The notes under the pieces are model-generated. The model was given only the letters and a program-made list of their open reading frames with translations, did no database searches and was not told the origin of the DNA. DNA of 64,000 bases from contig NZ_JBBMFJ010000006.1 in the NCBI RefSeq assembly GCF_040096075.1, positions 51,473-115,472 on the forward strand, read 5' to 3'. Source of the stretch: Brotaphodocola faecis (GTDB taxonomy: Bacteria > Bacillota > Clostridia > Lachnospirales > Lachnospiraceae). Every line of letters starts with the position of its first letter. Position 1 is the first letter of the stretch. This document shows, piece by piece, positions 1-8,827 of the stretch. Both the position numbers and the translations under genes were made by a program.

Positions 1-1
1 G

Positions 2-718
2 ATCGCGCAGGACCTGACTCTGCGTTTAAACGCGCCGTCGGCCCAGCATCTGTTTGGAACCGATAACTTTGGACGCGACATTTTCAGCCGCGTCATCTAC
101 GGCGGACGGTATTCCCTGCTTGCCGGATGCCTCTCCGTGACGATTGCCGGTGTCATCGGCACGTTTTACGGCGCGCTGGCAGGTTATGTTGGCGGCTGGC
201 TCGACAACGTTATGATGCGTTTTTCCGAGATGATCCTGTCGTTCCCGTCCCTGATCCTGGCGATGATCATCAACGCTGTGATGGGTTCCAACCTGTTCAA
301 TACCATGTTCGCGCTGGTCATTGTATCCTGGCCGACTTATGCAAGACTTATGCGAAGCGTGGTCTTAAGCGTTAAGGAGAATGAGTACGTCAATGCGGCA
401 GAGGCGCTTGGAGCGTCCCGCATGCGCATTCTGATGAAAGAGATCATCCCAAACAGCGTCAGCTCCGTGCTGATTATGGCGACAACGGACATCGGAAACA
501 AGATCCTGATGTTCTCCACCTTAAGCTTCTTAGGGCTTGGTTCCGCGCCGCCTACTCCGGAGTGGGGCATGATGGTGTCCGACGGTGTGGATTACTTTAA
601 CAAATTCTGGGTATCCGGTTTCCCGGGCCTTGCGATCTTTACCATGGCGGTGGGCGCGAACTTCATCGGCGATGGCCTGCGCGACCTGCTGGATCCGAAG
701 CTACGCACCCAGTTCTAA
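2..718 (+). CDS. Peptide/nickel-type ABC transporter permease (DppC/OppC family), 5' partial
   Basis: The frame is open from the window edge, so only the C-terminal part (about 238 residues) is present. It begins in the family-typical stretch HLFGTDNFGRDIFSR that follows the first membrane helix in DppC-like proteins. Hydrophobic segments and the cytoplasmic EAA loop (AEALGASRMRILMKEIIPN, which docks on the ATPase) identify an inner-membrane permease of the binding-protein-dependent class. It would import peptides with a DppB partner and ATPases lying upstream. The peptidase that follows (852) fits use of imported peptides, though they may not share a transcript. Substrate cannot be told. Confidence 0.93.
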   Translation: MAQDLTLRLNAPSAQHLFGTDNFGRDIFSRVIYGGRYSLLAGCLSVTIAGVIGTFYGALAGYVGGWLDNVMMRFSEMILSFPSLILAMIINAVMGSNLFNTMFALVIVSWPTYARLMRSVVLSVKENEYVNAAEALGASRMRILMKEIIPNSVSSVLIMATTDIGNKILMFSTLSFLGLGSAPPTPEWGMMVSDGVDYFNKFWVSGFPGLAIFTMAVGANFIGDGLRDLLDPKLRTQF

Positions 719-851
719 AATTTGGTTTACAGAAACAAAAAGAAACAGTATGATGGAAGTGGCGTCGAGGACCTGTCCGGTCTGAGGCGCCCCTTTTGGC
801 AAGTAGCGGTTTATTGAGAAAAAGTAAATAATACATGAGGAGGTTTTTACT

Positions 852-1928
852 ATGAACGAAGCAAGAGCAAAACGCATTCTGGATGAATTGCAGAAGCAGG
901 GAGTCAGCCAGATGCTGATCACGGACCCAATGTCCATCTGTTATCTGACTGGTGTTTCCATGATGCCGATCGAGCGTTTTTACGCATTATTATTGAAAGC
1001 AGACGGCCATCATGTCTACTTTTTAAATCATCTGTTCCATGTGCCGCAGGAGGTTGGCGTGGAGAAGGTGTGGTACTCCGACACCGATCCGGTTGCTGAG
1101 ATCGTGGCAAAATACCTGGACAAGGACGCAGTTCTCGGCGTGGACAAAGACTTAAAGGCACGCTTTTTGCTGCCGCTCATGGAGATGAAGGCGGCTGCAG
1201 GTTTTGTGAATGGTTCCCCGGCTGTGGATGTGACCCGCGGCGTGAAAGACGCAGAAGAGCAGGAGAAGATGCGTGTGGCATCCGACATCAACGATAAGGC
1301 CATGGCACAGTTCAAGGCACTGATCCATGAGGGCGTGACCGAGCAGGAAGTAGCAGACCAGATGTTAGACATCTACCTGAGCCTGGGCGCTGAGGGCTAT
1401 TCCTTCCCACCGCTGGTTGCGTTCGGCGCAAATGCGGCAGACCCGCATCATTCCCCGGATAACACCGTAGTAAAACCGGGTGACTGCGTGCTGTTCGATG
1501 TAGGCTGCATCAAGGACGGCTACTGCTCCGATATGACCCGTACCTTCTACTTTAAGACGGTCAGCGACGAGCACCGCAAGGTTTACGAGACCGCAAAGGC
1601 AGCAAACGAGACTGCCATCAGCAAGATTCATCCGGGCGTGGAGATCCGCAATCTGGACAAGGCAGCGCGCGACCTCATCACCGATGCAGGCTGGGGCCCA
1701 AACTTTACCCACCGTCTGGGACACTTTATCGGCATGTCCTGCCATGAGTTTGGCGATGTTTCTTCCGCAAACACCTGGGAGACCAAGCCTGGCATGATCT
1801 TCTCCATTGAGCCTGGCATTTACTTAATCGGAGACACCGGCGTGCGCGTGGAGGATCTGGTACTGGTAACTGAGGATGGCGTGGAAGTGCTGAACCACTA
1901 TCCGAAGACCCTGCAGATCATTGAGTAA
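852..1928 (+). CDS. M24 family metallopeptidase (Xaa-Pro aminopeptidase/dipeptidase-like)
   Basis: This is a 358-residue cytosolic peptidase of the pita-bread fold that removes N-terminal residues next to proline. An N-terminal creatinase-like domain (to about residue 125) precedes the catalytic domain. The dinuclear metal ligands are visible in order: Asp in FDVGCIKDGYCSDMTRTF, His in HRLGHFIGMSCHE, Glu in SIEPGIY and Glu in GVRVEDLV. AGGAGG sits just upstream of the ATG. The size matches PepQ/YpdF-type enzymes. Its place after a peptide permease and before a cyclophilin fits peptide catabolism. Exact specificity (aminopeptidase or dipeptidase) is open. Confidence 0.92.
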   Translation: MNEARAKRILDELQKQGVSQMLITDPMSICYLTGVSMMPIERFYALLLKADGHHVYFLNHLFHVPQEVGVEKVWYSDTDPVAEIVAKYLDKDAVLGVDKDLKARFLLPLMEMKAAAGFVNGSPAVDVTRGVKDAEEQEKMRVASDINDKAMAQFKALIHEGVTEQEVADQMLDIYLSLGAEGYSFPPLVAFGANAADPHHSPDNTVVKPGDCVLFDVGCIKDGYCSDMTRTFYFKTVSDEHRKVYETAKAANETAISKIHPGVEIRNLDKAARDLITDAGWGPNFTHRLGHFIGMSCHEFGDVSSANTWETKPGMIFSIEPGIYLIGDTGVRVEDLVLVTEDGVEVLNHYPKTLQIIE

Positions 1929-1943
1929 GGAGGGCTTTTGAGC

Positions 1944-2519
1944 ATGAAACATCCAATCGCAACCCTGCATATGGCAAATGGAGCCGACATCGTGATCGAG
2001 CTGCTGCCGGAGTCCGCGCCAAATACCGTGAACAGCTTTCTCTATGCGGCATCCCACGGCTATCTGGACCATCATGCCATTGAGCGCATTGTGCCGGGCA
2101 ACTGGGTCGATATGAGTTACACGGCGTTTGGCCATAAGGAAATGCAGTACCTGATCCCGAACGAGTTTGCCTTAAACCCGGACGTGACACCGCTCGATTC
2201 CCATCCGGGTTGCGTCTGCATGGGCGGTTACGGCGACGCGGGACTGGCAAGCTGCGAGTTCTTCTTCCCGCTGCGTGACTGCCCGGACCACAAAGGCATT
2301 TATCCAGTGTTCGGAAAAGTTATTTCCGGCATGGAAGAAATTCTGCGGATCGCAAAGGTTCCAACCGTTCCGGTCGATTTCCCGATTCCTGACGTAGAAG
2401 TAAACCGCCCGGTAGAGCCGGAGATCCTGGATCATGTGGAGCTGGAACTGTTCGGGGAGAGTTACCCGGAACCGGTGCGCGTGGAGAATCCGAGATTGCC
2501 GAAGTGCTGGCCGAAGTAA
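1944..2519 (+). CDS. Cyclophilin-type peptidyl-prolyl cis-trans isomerase
   Basis: A single cyclophilin-like domain of about 190 residues. It starts with ATLHMANGADIVIELLPESAP and has the NTVNSFLYAASHGYLD helix and the KGIYPVFGKVISGMEEI strand typical of bacterial cyclophilins; no signal peptide, so cytosolic. The classic Arg-Phe-Met catalytic cluster is not well kept (the region reads IERIVPGNWVDMSY), so activity may be low. A TTG six bases earlier is only three bases from the AGGAGGG site, while the ATG used here is nine away. It lies 15 bases after the M24 peptidase and probably shares its mRNA. Confidence 0.88.
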   Translation: MKHPIATLHMANGADIVIELLPESAPNTVNSFLYAASHGYLDHHAIERIVPGNWVDMSYTAFGHKEMQYLIPNEFALNPDVTPLDSHPGCVCMGGYGDAGLASCEFFFPLRDCPDHKGIYPVFGKVISGMEEILRIAKVPTVPVDFPIPDVEVNRPVEPEILDHVELELFGESYPEPVRVENPRLPKCWPK

Positions 2520-2540
2520 GATAGAAATTGAGTTGAAAAA

Positions 2541-2582
2541 TGCAGCTTCCGGAGTATGTTTGGTACCGGAAGCTGCATTTTA
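2541..2582. terminator. Bidirectional rho-independent terminator
   Basis: A perfect 12-bp stem (2541-2552 with 2566-2577) has TTTT on its 3' side and AAAAA on its 5' side, so it can end both the cyclophilin transcript and the convergent hydrogenase transcript. Confidence 0.9.
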
Positions 2583-2615
2583 TTATGATAAAAAAACGCC
2601 CTGCTATAGGAAAGA

Positions 2616-4370
2616 TTAAATCTCGTTCACTTTTCTCTTCACATAAGTGGTATGTAACAGATGATGTGCTTTCTGGCTTCCTGGTTCTCCGAGGAAGGTT
2701 GCGTACAGCTCCTTGATGGCCGGATTCTCATGGGATTTGCGGATCGGGTTGTTCTTGTCGGAGTCGTAGAGGACTTTGGCGCGCAGGCCGCGGATATCTA
2801 CGGTGTTGCGCACGTAGCCAGGCTGCTGCGGCTGGCCGCCGCCGTTGATGCAGCCGCCCGGGCAGCCCATGATCTCGATGAAGTGATAGTCTGCTTCACC
2901 GGATTTGACCTTCTCAAGCAGCTTCTTTGCGTTTCCAAGGCCGGAGGCGATGGCAACCTTGACTTCCAGGCCTGCCACCAGGTAGGTAGCTTCCTTGATG
3001 CCTTCCATGCCGCGGACATCGGTGAAGTCCAGATTCTGTAATTCCTCGCCGGTCAGGGTTTCTACTGCGGTGCGGAGTGCTGCCTCCATAACGCCGCCGG
3101 TGGCGCCGAAGATCACGGCTGCGCCGGTTCCAAGGCCCAGAGGTGCGTCATACTCTTCATCCGGTAAGGTGTTGAATTTCAGGCCGACCTTGCGGATCAT
3201 GCGGGCCAGTTCCCTGGTGGTTAAGGAGTAGTCTACATCCGGGACACCGTTTGCAGCTTCATCCGGTCTCTGGATCTCAAATTTCTTTGCGGTACACGGC
3301 ATGATGGAAACGGAAACGATATCCTTCGGATCCAGGTGCATCTTCTCTGCGTAGTAGGACTTTGCGATGGCGCCGAACATCTGCTGCGGGGATTTGCAGC
3401 TGGATAAGTTCTCGGTCATATCCGGGAAGTAGTGCTCACAGTATTTGATCCAGCCCGGGGAGCAGGAGGTGATGAGCGGAAGCACGCCGCCGTTCTGCAC
3501 GCGGTCTAAGAATTCATGAGCCTCTTCCATGATGGTTAAGTCGGCACTGAAGTTGGTGTCGAATACTTTGTCAAAGCCGATGCGGCGCAGGGCTGCCGCC
3601 ATCTTGCCCTGTACGTTGGTGCCGATCGGGTAGCCGAATTCCTCACCCAAGGCGGCGCGGACAGCCGGAGCGGTCTGCACGATAACGTGTTTGTCCGGAT
3701 CTGCAATGGCTGCCAGAACCTCGTCCACCTGGGATTTCTCCTGCAGGGCGCCGGTCGGGCAGACTGCGATACACTGGCCGCAGGAGACACAGGAGGTCTC
3801 GCCCAGGCCCATATCGAAGGCGGAGCCGATAAAGGTGGCAAAGCCGCGCATGTTGGCGCCGATGACGCCGATGCCCTGTACCTTCTCGCAGACTGCGGAG
3901 CAGCGGCGGCACAGGATACACTTGCTGTTGTCGCGGATCATGTGAACGGCGCTGTCGTCGATGATGGACGGAGTGCGCTCACCATCGTAATAGCCTTCAT
4001 CGGTAACACCGAGTTCTTTACAGAGCTGCTGCAGTTCGCAGTTTCCGCTGCGGACGCAGGATAAGCACTTGCGGTCATGGTTGGAAAGCAGAAGCTGCAG
4101 GGTTTTTCTGCGGGATTCCAGCACCTTCGGGGTGTTGGTCCAGACTTCCATGCCATCGTTGATCGGGTATACGCAGGAAACCACCAGGCTTCTTGCGCCT
4201 TTTACTTCCACAACACAGATGCGGCAGGCGCCGATCTCGTTGATGTCTTTTAAGAAGCAGAGGGTCGGGATTTCAATGTGTGCCAGGCGGGCTGCCTCCA
4301 GAATGGTGGAGCCTTTCGGGGCACTGACTTCCATGCCGTTGATTTTAATTGTGATATTCTCCATAGCCAT
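2616..4370 (-). CDS. hydA: NADH-linked [FeFe]-hydrogenase catalytic subunit HydA (HndD-like)
   Basis: This 584-residue subunit carries the H-cluster and makes or consumes H2. In order: a [2Fe-2S] domain (Cys38, 49, 52, 66), a His-Cys3 cluster site (His98, Cys102, 105, 111), two [4Fe-4S] sites (Cys151-161 and Cys194-204), then the H-domain with L1 TSCSPGW (301-307), L2 MPCTAKK (357-363) and L3 MGCPGGCINGGGQP (Cys503, Cys507). L1 has Ser where single-subunit enzymes usually have a second Cys; the TSCSPGW form is, from memory, usual in NAD(P)H-linked HydA/HndD. It is the last gene of the operon, nine bases after hydB. The second ATG at 4364 has better spacing to GGAGG and may be the true start. 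Confidence 0.97.
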   Translation of the reverse strand: MAMENITIKINGMEVSAPKGSTILEAARLAHIEIPTLCFLKDINEIGACRICVVEVKGARSLVVSCVYPINDGMEVWTNTPKVLESRRKTLQLLLSNHDRKCLSCVRSGNCELQQLCKELGVTDEGYYDGERTPSIIDDSAVHMIRDNSKCILCRRCSAVCEKVQGIGVIGANMRGFATFIGSAFDMGLGETSCVSCGQCIAVCPTGALQEKSQVDEVLAAIADPDKHVIVQTAPAVRAALGEEFGYPIGTNVQGKMAAALRRIGFDKVFDTNFSADLTIMEEAHEFLDRVQNGGVLPLITSCSPGWIKYCEHYFPDMTENLSSCKSPQQMFGAIAKSYYAEKMHLDPKDIVSVSIMPCTAKKFEIQRPDEAANGVPDVDYSLTTRELARMIRKVGLKFNTLPDEEYDAPLGLGTGAAVIFGATGGVMEAALRTAVETLTGEELQNLDFTDVRGMEGIKEATYLVAGLEVKVAIASGLGNAKKLLEKVKSGEADYHFIEIMGCPGGCINGGGQPQQPGYVRNTVDIRGLRAKVLYDSDKNNPIRKSHENPAIKELYATFLGEPGSQKAHHLLHTTYVKRKVNEI

Positions 4371-4379
4371 TCTCCTCCA

Positions 4380-6167
4380 TTACTGTTTGTAGATCGCGCC
4401 GAATTTACATTTCTCCATGCAGGCGCCGCACTTAACACACTTGTCGGTGTCGATGATGTGTGGATTCTTGACGGAGCCGATGATGGCGCCAACCGGGCAG
4501 TTTCTTGCGCACAGGGTACAGCCCTTACACTTGTCTGCATCGATGTGGTAGGAGAGCAGTGCCTTGCAGACACCTGCCGGGCAGCGTTTCTCTTTGATGT
4601 GGGCCTCGTACTCATCGCGGAAGTAGCGGAGGGTGGAGAGAACCGGGTTCGGAGCCGTCTGGCCAAGGCCGCAGGCAGAGTTCTCTTTCACGTAGTAGCA
4701 GAGCTCTTCCAGCTTATCGAGGTCTTCCATGGTAGCGGTGCCCTTGGTGATCTTGGTAAGGATCTCCAACATGCGCTTGGTGCCGATGCGGCACGGGGTA
4801 CACTTACCGCAGGATTCTTCCACGGTGAATTCCAGGAAGAATTTCGCAATGTCTACCATACAGTCGGTCTCATCCATAACAATGAGGCCGCCGGAGCCCA
4901 TCATGGAACCGATGGAGATGAGGTTGTCGTAGTCGATCGGGATATCGAAATGCTCTGCCGGGATACATCCGCCGGACGGGCCGCCGGTCTGGGCTGCCTT
5001 AAACTTCTTGCCGTTCGGGATGCCGCCGCCGATCTCCTCAATGACTTCGCGGAGGGTGGTACCCATCGGAATCTCCACCAGGCCGGTGTTATGGATCTTG
5101 CCGCCCAGTGCGAATACCTTGGTGCCTTTGGATTTCTCGGTACCCATGGATGCGAACCACTCCGGACCGTTTAAGATGATCTGCGGGATGTTCGCGTAGG
5201 TCTCTACGTTATTTAAAATGGTCGGTTTGCCAAATAAGCCTTTCTGTGCCGGGAACGGAGGACGCGGTCTTGGCTCACCGCGGTTGCCCTCGATGGAGGT
5301 CATGAGGGCGGTTTCCTCGCCGCAGACGAAGGCTCCTGCGCCCAGACGCAGGTCGATATCGAAATCAAAGCCGCTGCCGAAGATGTCTTTTCCTAAAAGC
5401 TCCATCTCGCGGGCCTGGTTAATGGCAATTTTCAGACGCTCTACCGCAATCGGATACTCCGCGCGCACATAGATGTAGCCCTGGTTTGCGCCGATGGCGT
5501 AACCGGCAATGGCCATAGCCTCCAGGACTGCGTGGGGATCGCCCTCCAAGACGGAGCGGTCCATGAATGCGCCCGGATCACCCTCGTCGGCGTTACAGCA
5601 GACGTATTTCTGGTCCGCGTCGTTCTGCTTGGCCAGCTTCCATTTGAGACCGGTGGGGAATCCGCCGCCGCCGCGTCCGCGCAGGCCGGAATCCATCAGG
5701 CACTGGATGACGTCGTCTGGGGTCATCTCGGTGAGAACCTTGCCCAGAGCCTGGTAGCCGCCGGTTCCGATGTACTCTTCAATGACTTCCGGGTTGATGA
5801 TACCACAGTTGCGCAGGGCAATGCGGTGCTGCTTTTTATAGAAGTTGGTGTCGATTAGGGCTTTTACGCCAGCCGGGGTAACCGTCTCCTGATAGAGGAG
5901 TCTGGTAACGACACGTCCTTTTAATAAATGCTCCTGAACAATCTCAGGAATGTCTTCTATCTTGACCATGGAGTAGAAGCTTGCGTCCGGGTACACGATC
6001 ATGATCGGGCCCAGGGCGCAGAGACCGTGGCATCCGGTCTGGACTACAGAGACTTCCGATTCCAGTCCGGCTTTTTTGATTTCTTCTTTTAAGGTTTCCA
6101 TAATCTGCTGGCTTCCGGAGGAGGTACAGCCTGTTCCGCCGCAAACCAATACATGTGAACGATACAT
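4380..6167 (-). CDS. hydB: Hydrogenase complex NADH/FMN subunit HydB (NuoF-like)
   Basis: A 595-residue flavoprotein that exchanges electrons between NAD(H) and the hydrogenase. Domains: thioredoxin-like [2Fe-2S] (Cys9, 14, 46, 50), a NuoF core with the FMN/NADH glycine-rich loop GRGGGGFPTG (164-173), the NuoF [4Fe-4S] site ESCGKCTPCRIGTKR near residue 455, and two C-terminal [4Fe-4S] ferredoxin motifs (CKGCTLCARNCP, CVKCGACMEKC). This fusion is typical of HydABC and HndABCD complexes, several of which are known to bifurcate electrons between ferredoxin and NADH; that activity is inferred here. AGGAG precedes the start. Confidence 0.97.
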   Translation of the reverse strand: MYRSHVLVCGGTGCTSSGSQQIMETLKEEIKKAGLESEVSVVQTGCHGLCALGPIMIVYPDASFYSMVKIEDIPEIVQEHLLKGRVVTRLLYQETVTPAGVKALIDTNFYKKQHRIALRNCGIINPEVIEEYIGTGGYQALGKVLTEMTPDDVIQCLMDSGLRGRGGGGFPTGLKWKLAKQNDADQKYVCCNADEGDPGAFMDRSVLEGDPHAVLEAMAIAGYAIGANQGYIYVRAEYPIAVERLKIAINQAREMELLGKDIFGSGFDFDIDLRLGAGAFVCGEETALMTSIEGNRGEPRPRPPFPAQKGLFGKPTILNNVETYANIPQIILNGPEWFASMGTEKSKGTKVFALGGKIHNTGLVEIPMGTTLREVIEEIGGGIPNGKKFKAAQTGGPSGGCIPAEHFDIPIDYDNLISIGSMMGSGGLIVMDETDCMVDIAKFFLEFTVEESCGKCTPCRIGTKRMLEILTKITKGTATMEDLDKLEELCYYVKENSACGLGQTAPNPVLSTLRYFRDEYEAHIKEKRCPAGVCKALLSYHIDADKCKGCTLCARNCPVGAIIGSVKNPHIIDTDKCVKCGACMEKCKFGAIYKQ

Positions 6168-6179
6168 CTGTTGTCCTCC

Positions 6180-6557
6180 TTATTTCAGATCTGCAGAATT
6201 TAAGGTATATTCTTCGACAATGTGTCCGCCGATGAGATGGCGTTCTACTATTTCGGCAGCCTTGTCCGCATTCATTTTGATGTAGGTGACCTTCGGTTTG
6301 CCCGGTTCCATGACCTCTACAATAGGCTCGTACTGGCAAAGGCCGATGCAGCCGGTCTGGGTAACGGAAATTTTACCGGTCAGGCCCTTCTCCTGAACCA
6401 GAGTGGAAAGGGCGTTTAAAACCGGTCTGGCACCGCTGGCGATGCCACAGGTAGCCATGCCGACCACAACGCGGGTGTGGGTGTGGTCTTCCGCACGCAT
6501 GCTGACCTGACTCTGCATTCTCTCGCGGATCGCTCTTAATTCTTCAAGACTTTTCAT
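6180..6557 (-). CDS. Small [2Fe-2S] ferredoxin-like hydrogenase subunit (HndB/HydD-like)
   Basis: A 125-residue thioredoxin-fold ferredoxin of the kind found as an accessory subunit of NAD(P)H-linked hydrogenases. Visible cluster segments are GMATCGIASGARPV and TQTGCIGLCQYEP, giving three obvious cysteines, so one ligand of the usual four is absent or supplied elsewhere. It sits 12 bases upstream of hydB in the same direction. The role in passing electrons within the complex is inferred from family and position. Confidence 0.88.
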   Translation of the reverse strand: MKSLEELRAIRERMQSQVSMRAEDHTHTRVVVGMATCGIASGARPVLNALSTLVQEKGLTGKISVTQTGCIGLCQYEPIVEVMEPGKPKVTYIKMNADKAAEIVERHLIGGHIVEEYTLNSADLK

Positions 6558-6664
6558 GTTATGTTCGTCCTCCTGTTCTGACGGTGGTTTCTGTTCGCCT
6601 TCCGGCTTCTGGCATGAAATACTGTGCTGGAAAACAGCGCAGATCCTGCAGTCATGGAAAATGG

Positions 6665-7222
6665 TCAGTAAACGGTTCCTCCGTCGGTTTCGAGTTTGTT
6701 TTCGGTCAGATAGTCTTTGATGTAACTGGAAATTTCAGGTGTGTTAAAAGGAACGTCTCCTAAAATGGCGCGCATTTCGCGGGTATCCAGGGAAAATTCC
6801 TTTTCGCTGCAGCGGTAAACGTAGAGAAAATCGGTGTCCGGGTGGCCCTGGATCAGGGTGTGGATGGTGGCGGTCATATCGCCAAGGGGCATCCGGTCTA
6901 TGTGGTTCAGCGTAAAGATGGCTGTGACCGTGGTTCCTTTTCCGGGTTCCGATTCGATGGAAAAGCTTCCGCCGGTACTTTCGGCAGCGAACTTGAAAAA
7001 CGGAACACCCAGGCCTACCTTTCTTGTGGTGCGGCTGGTGTAGAAGGGGTCGGTGACCCGTTCAACCTGTTCTTTTGTCATGCCGCAGCCGTCATCCGTG
7101 ATAATGACAGTGAGTCTGTCCGCATTCGGCTGTACATCTACCGTAATCTGCACCAGGGATGCGTTGGCGCGGGTGGAATTTTCTGCTACGTCAAGGATGT
7201 TTAAAGAAATTTCCGGCATCAT
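6665..7222 (-). CDS. GHKL/HATPase_c ATP-binding protein in the hydrogenase operon
   Basis: A 185-residue soluble protein with a histidine-kinase-type ATP-binding fold but no dimerisation/phospho-acceptor domain. The N box is NSTRANAS (about 15-22), G1 is DDGCGM and G2 is KVGLGVPFF. The last 70 residues form a separate small domain of unknown role. It starts three bases after hydC and is followed by a 107-bp gap with no gene. Proteins like this recur in hydrogenase clusters and may act as a kinase or anti-sigma-like switch; the target is unknown. Confidence 0.85.
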   Translation of the reverse strand: MMPEISLNILDVAENSTRANASLVQITVDVQPNADRLTVIITDDGCGMTKEQVERVTDPFYTSRTTRKVGLGVPFFKFAAESTGGSFSIESEPGKGTTVTAIFTLNHIDRMPLGDMTATIHTLIQGHPDTDFLYVYRCSEKEFSLDTREMRAILGDVPFNTPEISSYIKDYLTENKLETDGGTVY

Positions 7223-7225
7223 AGG

Positions 7226-7720
7226 CTAATTGTATTTGGCAAGAATGCCAGGAATGTCGTCCGGGGTGAGCCGTCCGTAAACTTCGTCGTTGATCATCAT
7301 GACGGGGGCCAGTCCGCAGGCGCCGACACAGCGGCAGGAATCCAGCGAGAAACGTCCGTCCGGGGTGCATTCTCCGTTGGTGATGCCAAGAAGCTCCTCC
7401 AGTTTGGAAAAGATGGCGCCGGAGCCCTTTACATAGCAGGCAGTACCGAGGCATACGGAAATCTGGTACTTGCCCTTGGGCTGCAGCGCGAACTGGGAGT
7501 AGAATGTGGAAACGCCGTAGATTTTCTCTAACGGGATTCCGGTTTCATCGGAAATCATAGTCTGGACTTCAATTGGCAGGTAGCCGTAAATGTCCTGTGC
7601 CTGCTGCATGATCGGCATGAGCGCGCCTTTGGTGTCCTTCAGTTCCGCGATCACCTTTTTCAGCGCAGCTTCCTGCTCCGGTGTTCCGCTGAAAGGAACC
7701 GTCTCTTTTTTACAAGCCAT
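7226..7720 (-). CDS. hydC: Hydrogenase complex NuoE-like subunit HydC (HndA-like)
   Basis: A 164-residue NuoE-type [2Fe-2S] protein that relays electrons between HydB and HydA. It has the helical N-terminal part and a thioredoxin fold with cluster cysteines in CLGTACYVKG and DSCRCVGACGLAP. The frame runs open for 75 codons further upstream, but that stretch is AT-rich intergenic sequence, and GAGGAGGG lies directly before the ATG at 7720, which also matches the usual family length. First gene of the minus-strand operon, divergent from the regulatory cassette at 7980. Confidence 0.95.
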   Translation of the reverse strand: MACKKETVPFSGTPEQEAALKKVIAELKDTKGALMPIMQQAQDIYGYLPIEVQTMISDETGIPLEKIYGVSTFYSQFALQPKGKYQISVCLGTACYVKGSGAIFSKLEELLGITNGECTPDGRFSLDSCRCVGACGLAPVMMINDEVYGRLTPDDIPGILAKYN

Positions 7721-7979
7721 GTGAACCCTCCTCTTTATTGCGTTTGTAAAATACTTATAATATATTAACATGAAGACGAGAAAAAATCTACATTTTTTCT
7801 CCGTTAATTTAAAGACACAATAAATGTTTTTGTTGATTATGAACAGAAATAATGTTATCATTACCCTATAAAACTGTATGGTTTGACAAAAGTATGACGA
7901 AATTAGTAACGGTAAAAATGGCTCAACCAATAATGCGAAAGCCATGTTTCATTTATTTTATGACAGGGGGAATCTGCCT
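7721..7979. promoter_or_regulatory. Divergent control region between the hyd operon and the sensory cassette
   Basis: This 259-bp AT-rich gap holds both promoters. On the plus strand TTGACA lies at 7883-7888 with only a weak -10 match (TAGTAA at 7904). Toward hydC, an AT-rich stretch around 7755-7770 (TATTATAAG on the minus strand) is a possible -10. AGGGGG (7965-7970) serves the DRTGG gene. No clear palindromic operator was found. Confidence 0.5.
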
Positions 7980-8327
7980 ATGACAGCAAGAGATGTTCAG
8001 AAGATCATCGGTGCCCGGGTGCTTACAGGGGAAGAATTTCTGGACCGCGAGATCACAAGTGCCTGCGCATCCGACATGATGAGCGATGTGCTGGCCTTTT
8101 CCAAGGATCATTCGGTTCTGATCACAGGGCTTTGCAATCCGCAGGTGATCCGCACGGCGGAGATGTTAGACATTGTCTGTGTGATCTTTGTACGGAGAAA
8201 ACATCCGGATGAAACCATTCTTACTATGGCAAAAGAACGTGAATTGATTGTCATGGAAACGGGACACCGGATGTTCTCTACCTGCGGCATGCTCTACAGC
8301 GCAGGACTTGGTGGAGGTGCAGTCTGA
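7980..8327 (+). CDS. DRTGG-domain-like protein
   Basis: A 115-residue protein that starts MTARDVQKIIGARVLTG and resembles the DRTGG domain found in phosphotransacetylase and CBS-domain regulators, a presumed ligand-binding or regulatory fold with no known catalytic residues. The ATG at 7980 has AGGGGG nine bases upstream; an in-frame ATG at 7944 has none. The stop overlaps the next start by one base (TGATG), so translation is coupled. A related copy is at 10114. Function unknown; context suggests signalling about hydrogenase state. Confidence 0.75.
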   Translation: MTARDVQKIIGARVLTGEEFLDREITSACASDMMSDVLAFSKDHSVLITGLCNPQVIRTAEMLDIVCVIFVRRKHPDETILTMAKERELIVMETGHRMFSTCGMLYSAGLGGGAV

Positions 8328-8752
8328 TGGAAAACGCGATCGTACTACAGTATCATGTTTCGGCCGATGATTTTACCCGGGCAGGGGAAGCCAGCAGCGA
8401 TGTAAAGGGGAAATTAAAGCAGCTTGGCATCAGTCCGGAGGCCGTGCGCAAGGTAGCCATTGCCATGTATGAGGGCGAGATCAACATGGTGATTCACGCA
8501 AATGGAGGAGAAATTACGGTGGAAATTACACCGGAAAAGGTGCGGATGGTCCTGGACGATGTGGGACCGGGCATCCCGGATATTGATCTTGCCATGCAGG
8601 CCGGTTATTCCACAGCGCCGGATGAAGTGCGAAATCTTGGATTCGGGGCCGGAATGGGCCTGCCGAATATGAAAAAATATACCGATGACATGAAGATAGA
8701 GACCAAACTTGGTGTAGGCACGAAGATCACGATGGAAGTGAATCTGATGTGA
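8327..8752 (+). CDS. Anti-sigma-factor-type ATP-binding protein (RsbW/SpoIIAB-like HATPase)
   Basis: A 141-residue GHKL ATPase. The N box lies in MYEGEINMVIHANGGE, G1 in LDDVGPGIPD and G2 in LGFGAGMGLPNMKKYTDDM, with a final KIETKLGVGTKITMEVNL-type strand. Length and motif order match serine-kinase anti-sigma factors of the SpoIIAB/RsbW class. No partner sigma or anti-anti-sigma gene is adjacent, so the target may be another protein of this cassette. It is translationally coupled to the preceding DRTGG gene. Confidence 0.82.
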   Translation: MENAIVLQYHVSADDFTRAGEASSDVKGKLKQLGISPEAVRKVAIAMYEGEINMVIHANGGEITVEITPEKVRMVLDDVGPGIPDIDLAMQAGYSTAPDEVRNLGFGAGMGLPNMKKYTDDMKIETKLGVGTKITMEVNLM

Positions 8753-8827
8753 GTATGTATGGGACTGGGCTGGCGAAAGCCGGAATTCCCAGGCACCAGG
8801 AAATGACATTTGGAGGTGAAAGGCGGT

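Noticed and set aside
761..796. Hairpin with TTTT after the peptide permease
   Set aside because: The stem has too many mismatches in its middle to call a terminator with confidence.
1938..1946. TTG start for the cyclophilin gene
   Set aside because: Only three bases from AGGAGGG; the ATG at 1944 has normal spacing and gives the usual length.
4278..5174. Long open frame of 298 codons opposite hydB/hydA
   Set aside because: Antisense to well-conserved hydrogenase genes, no ribosome site, composition follows the opposite strand.
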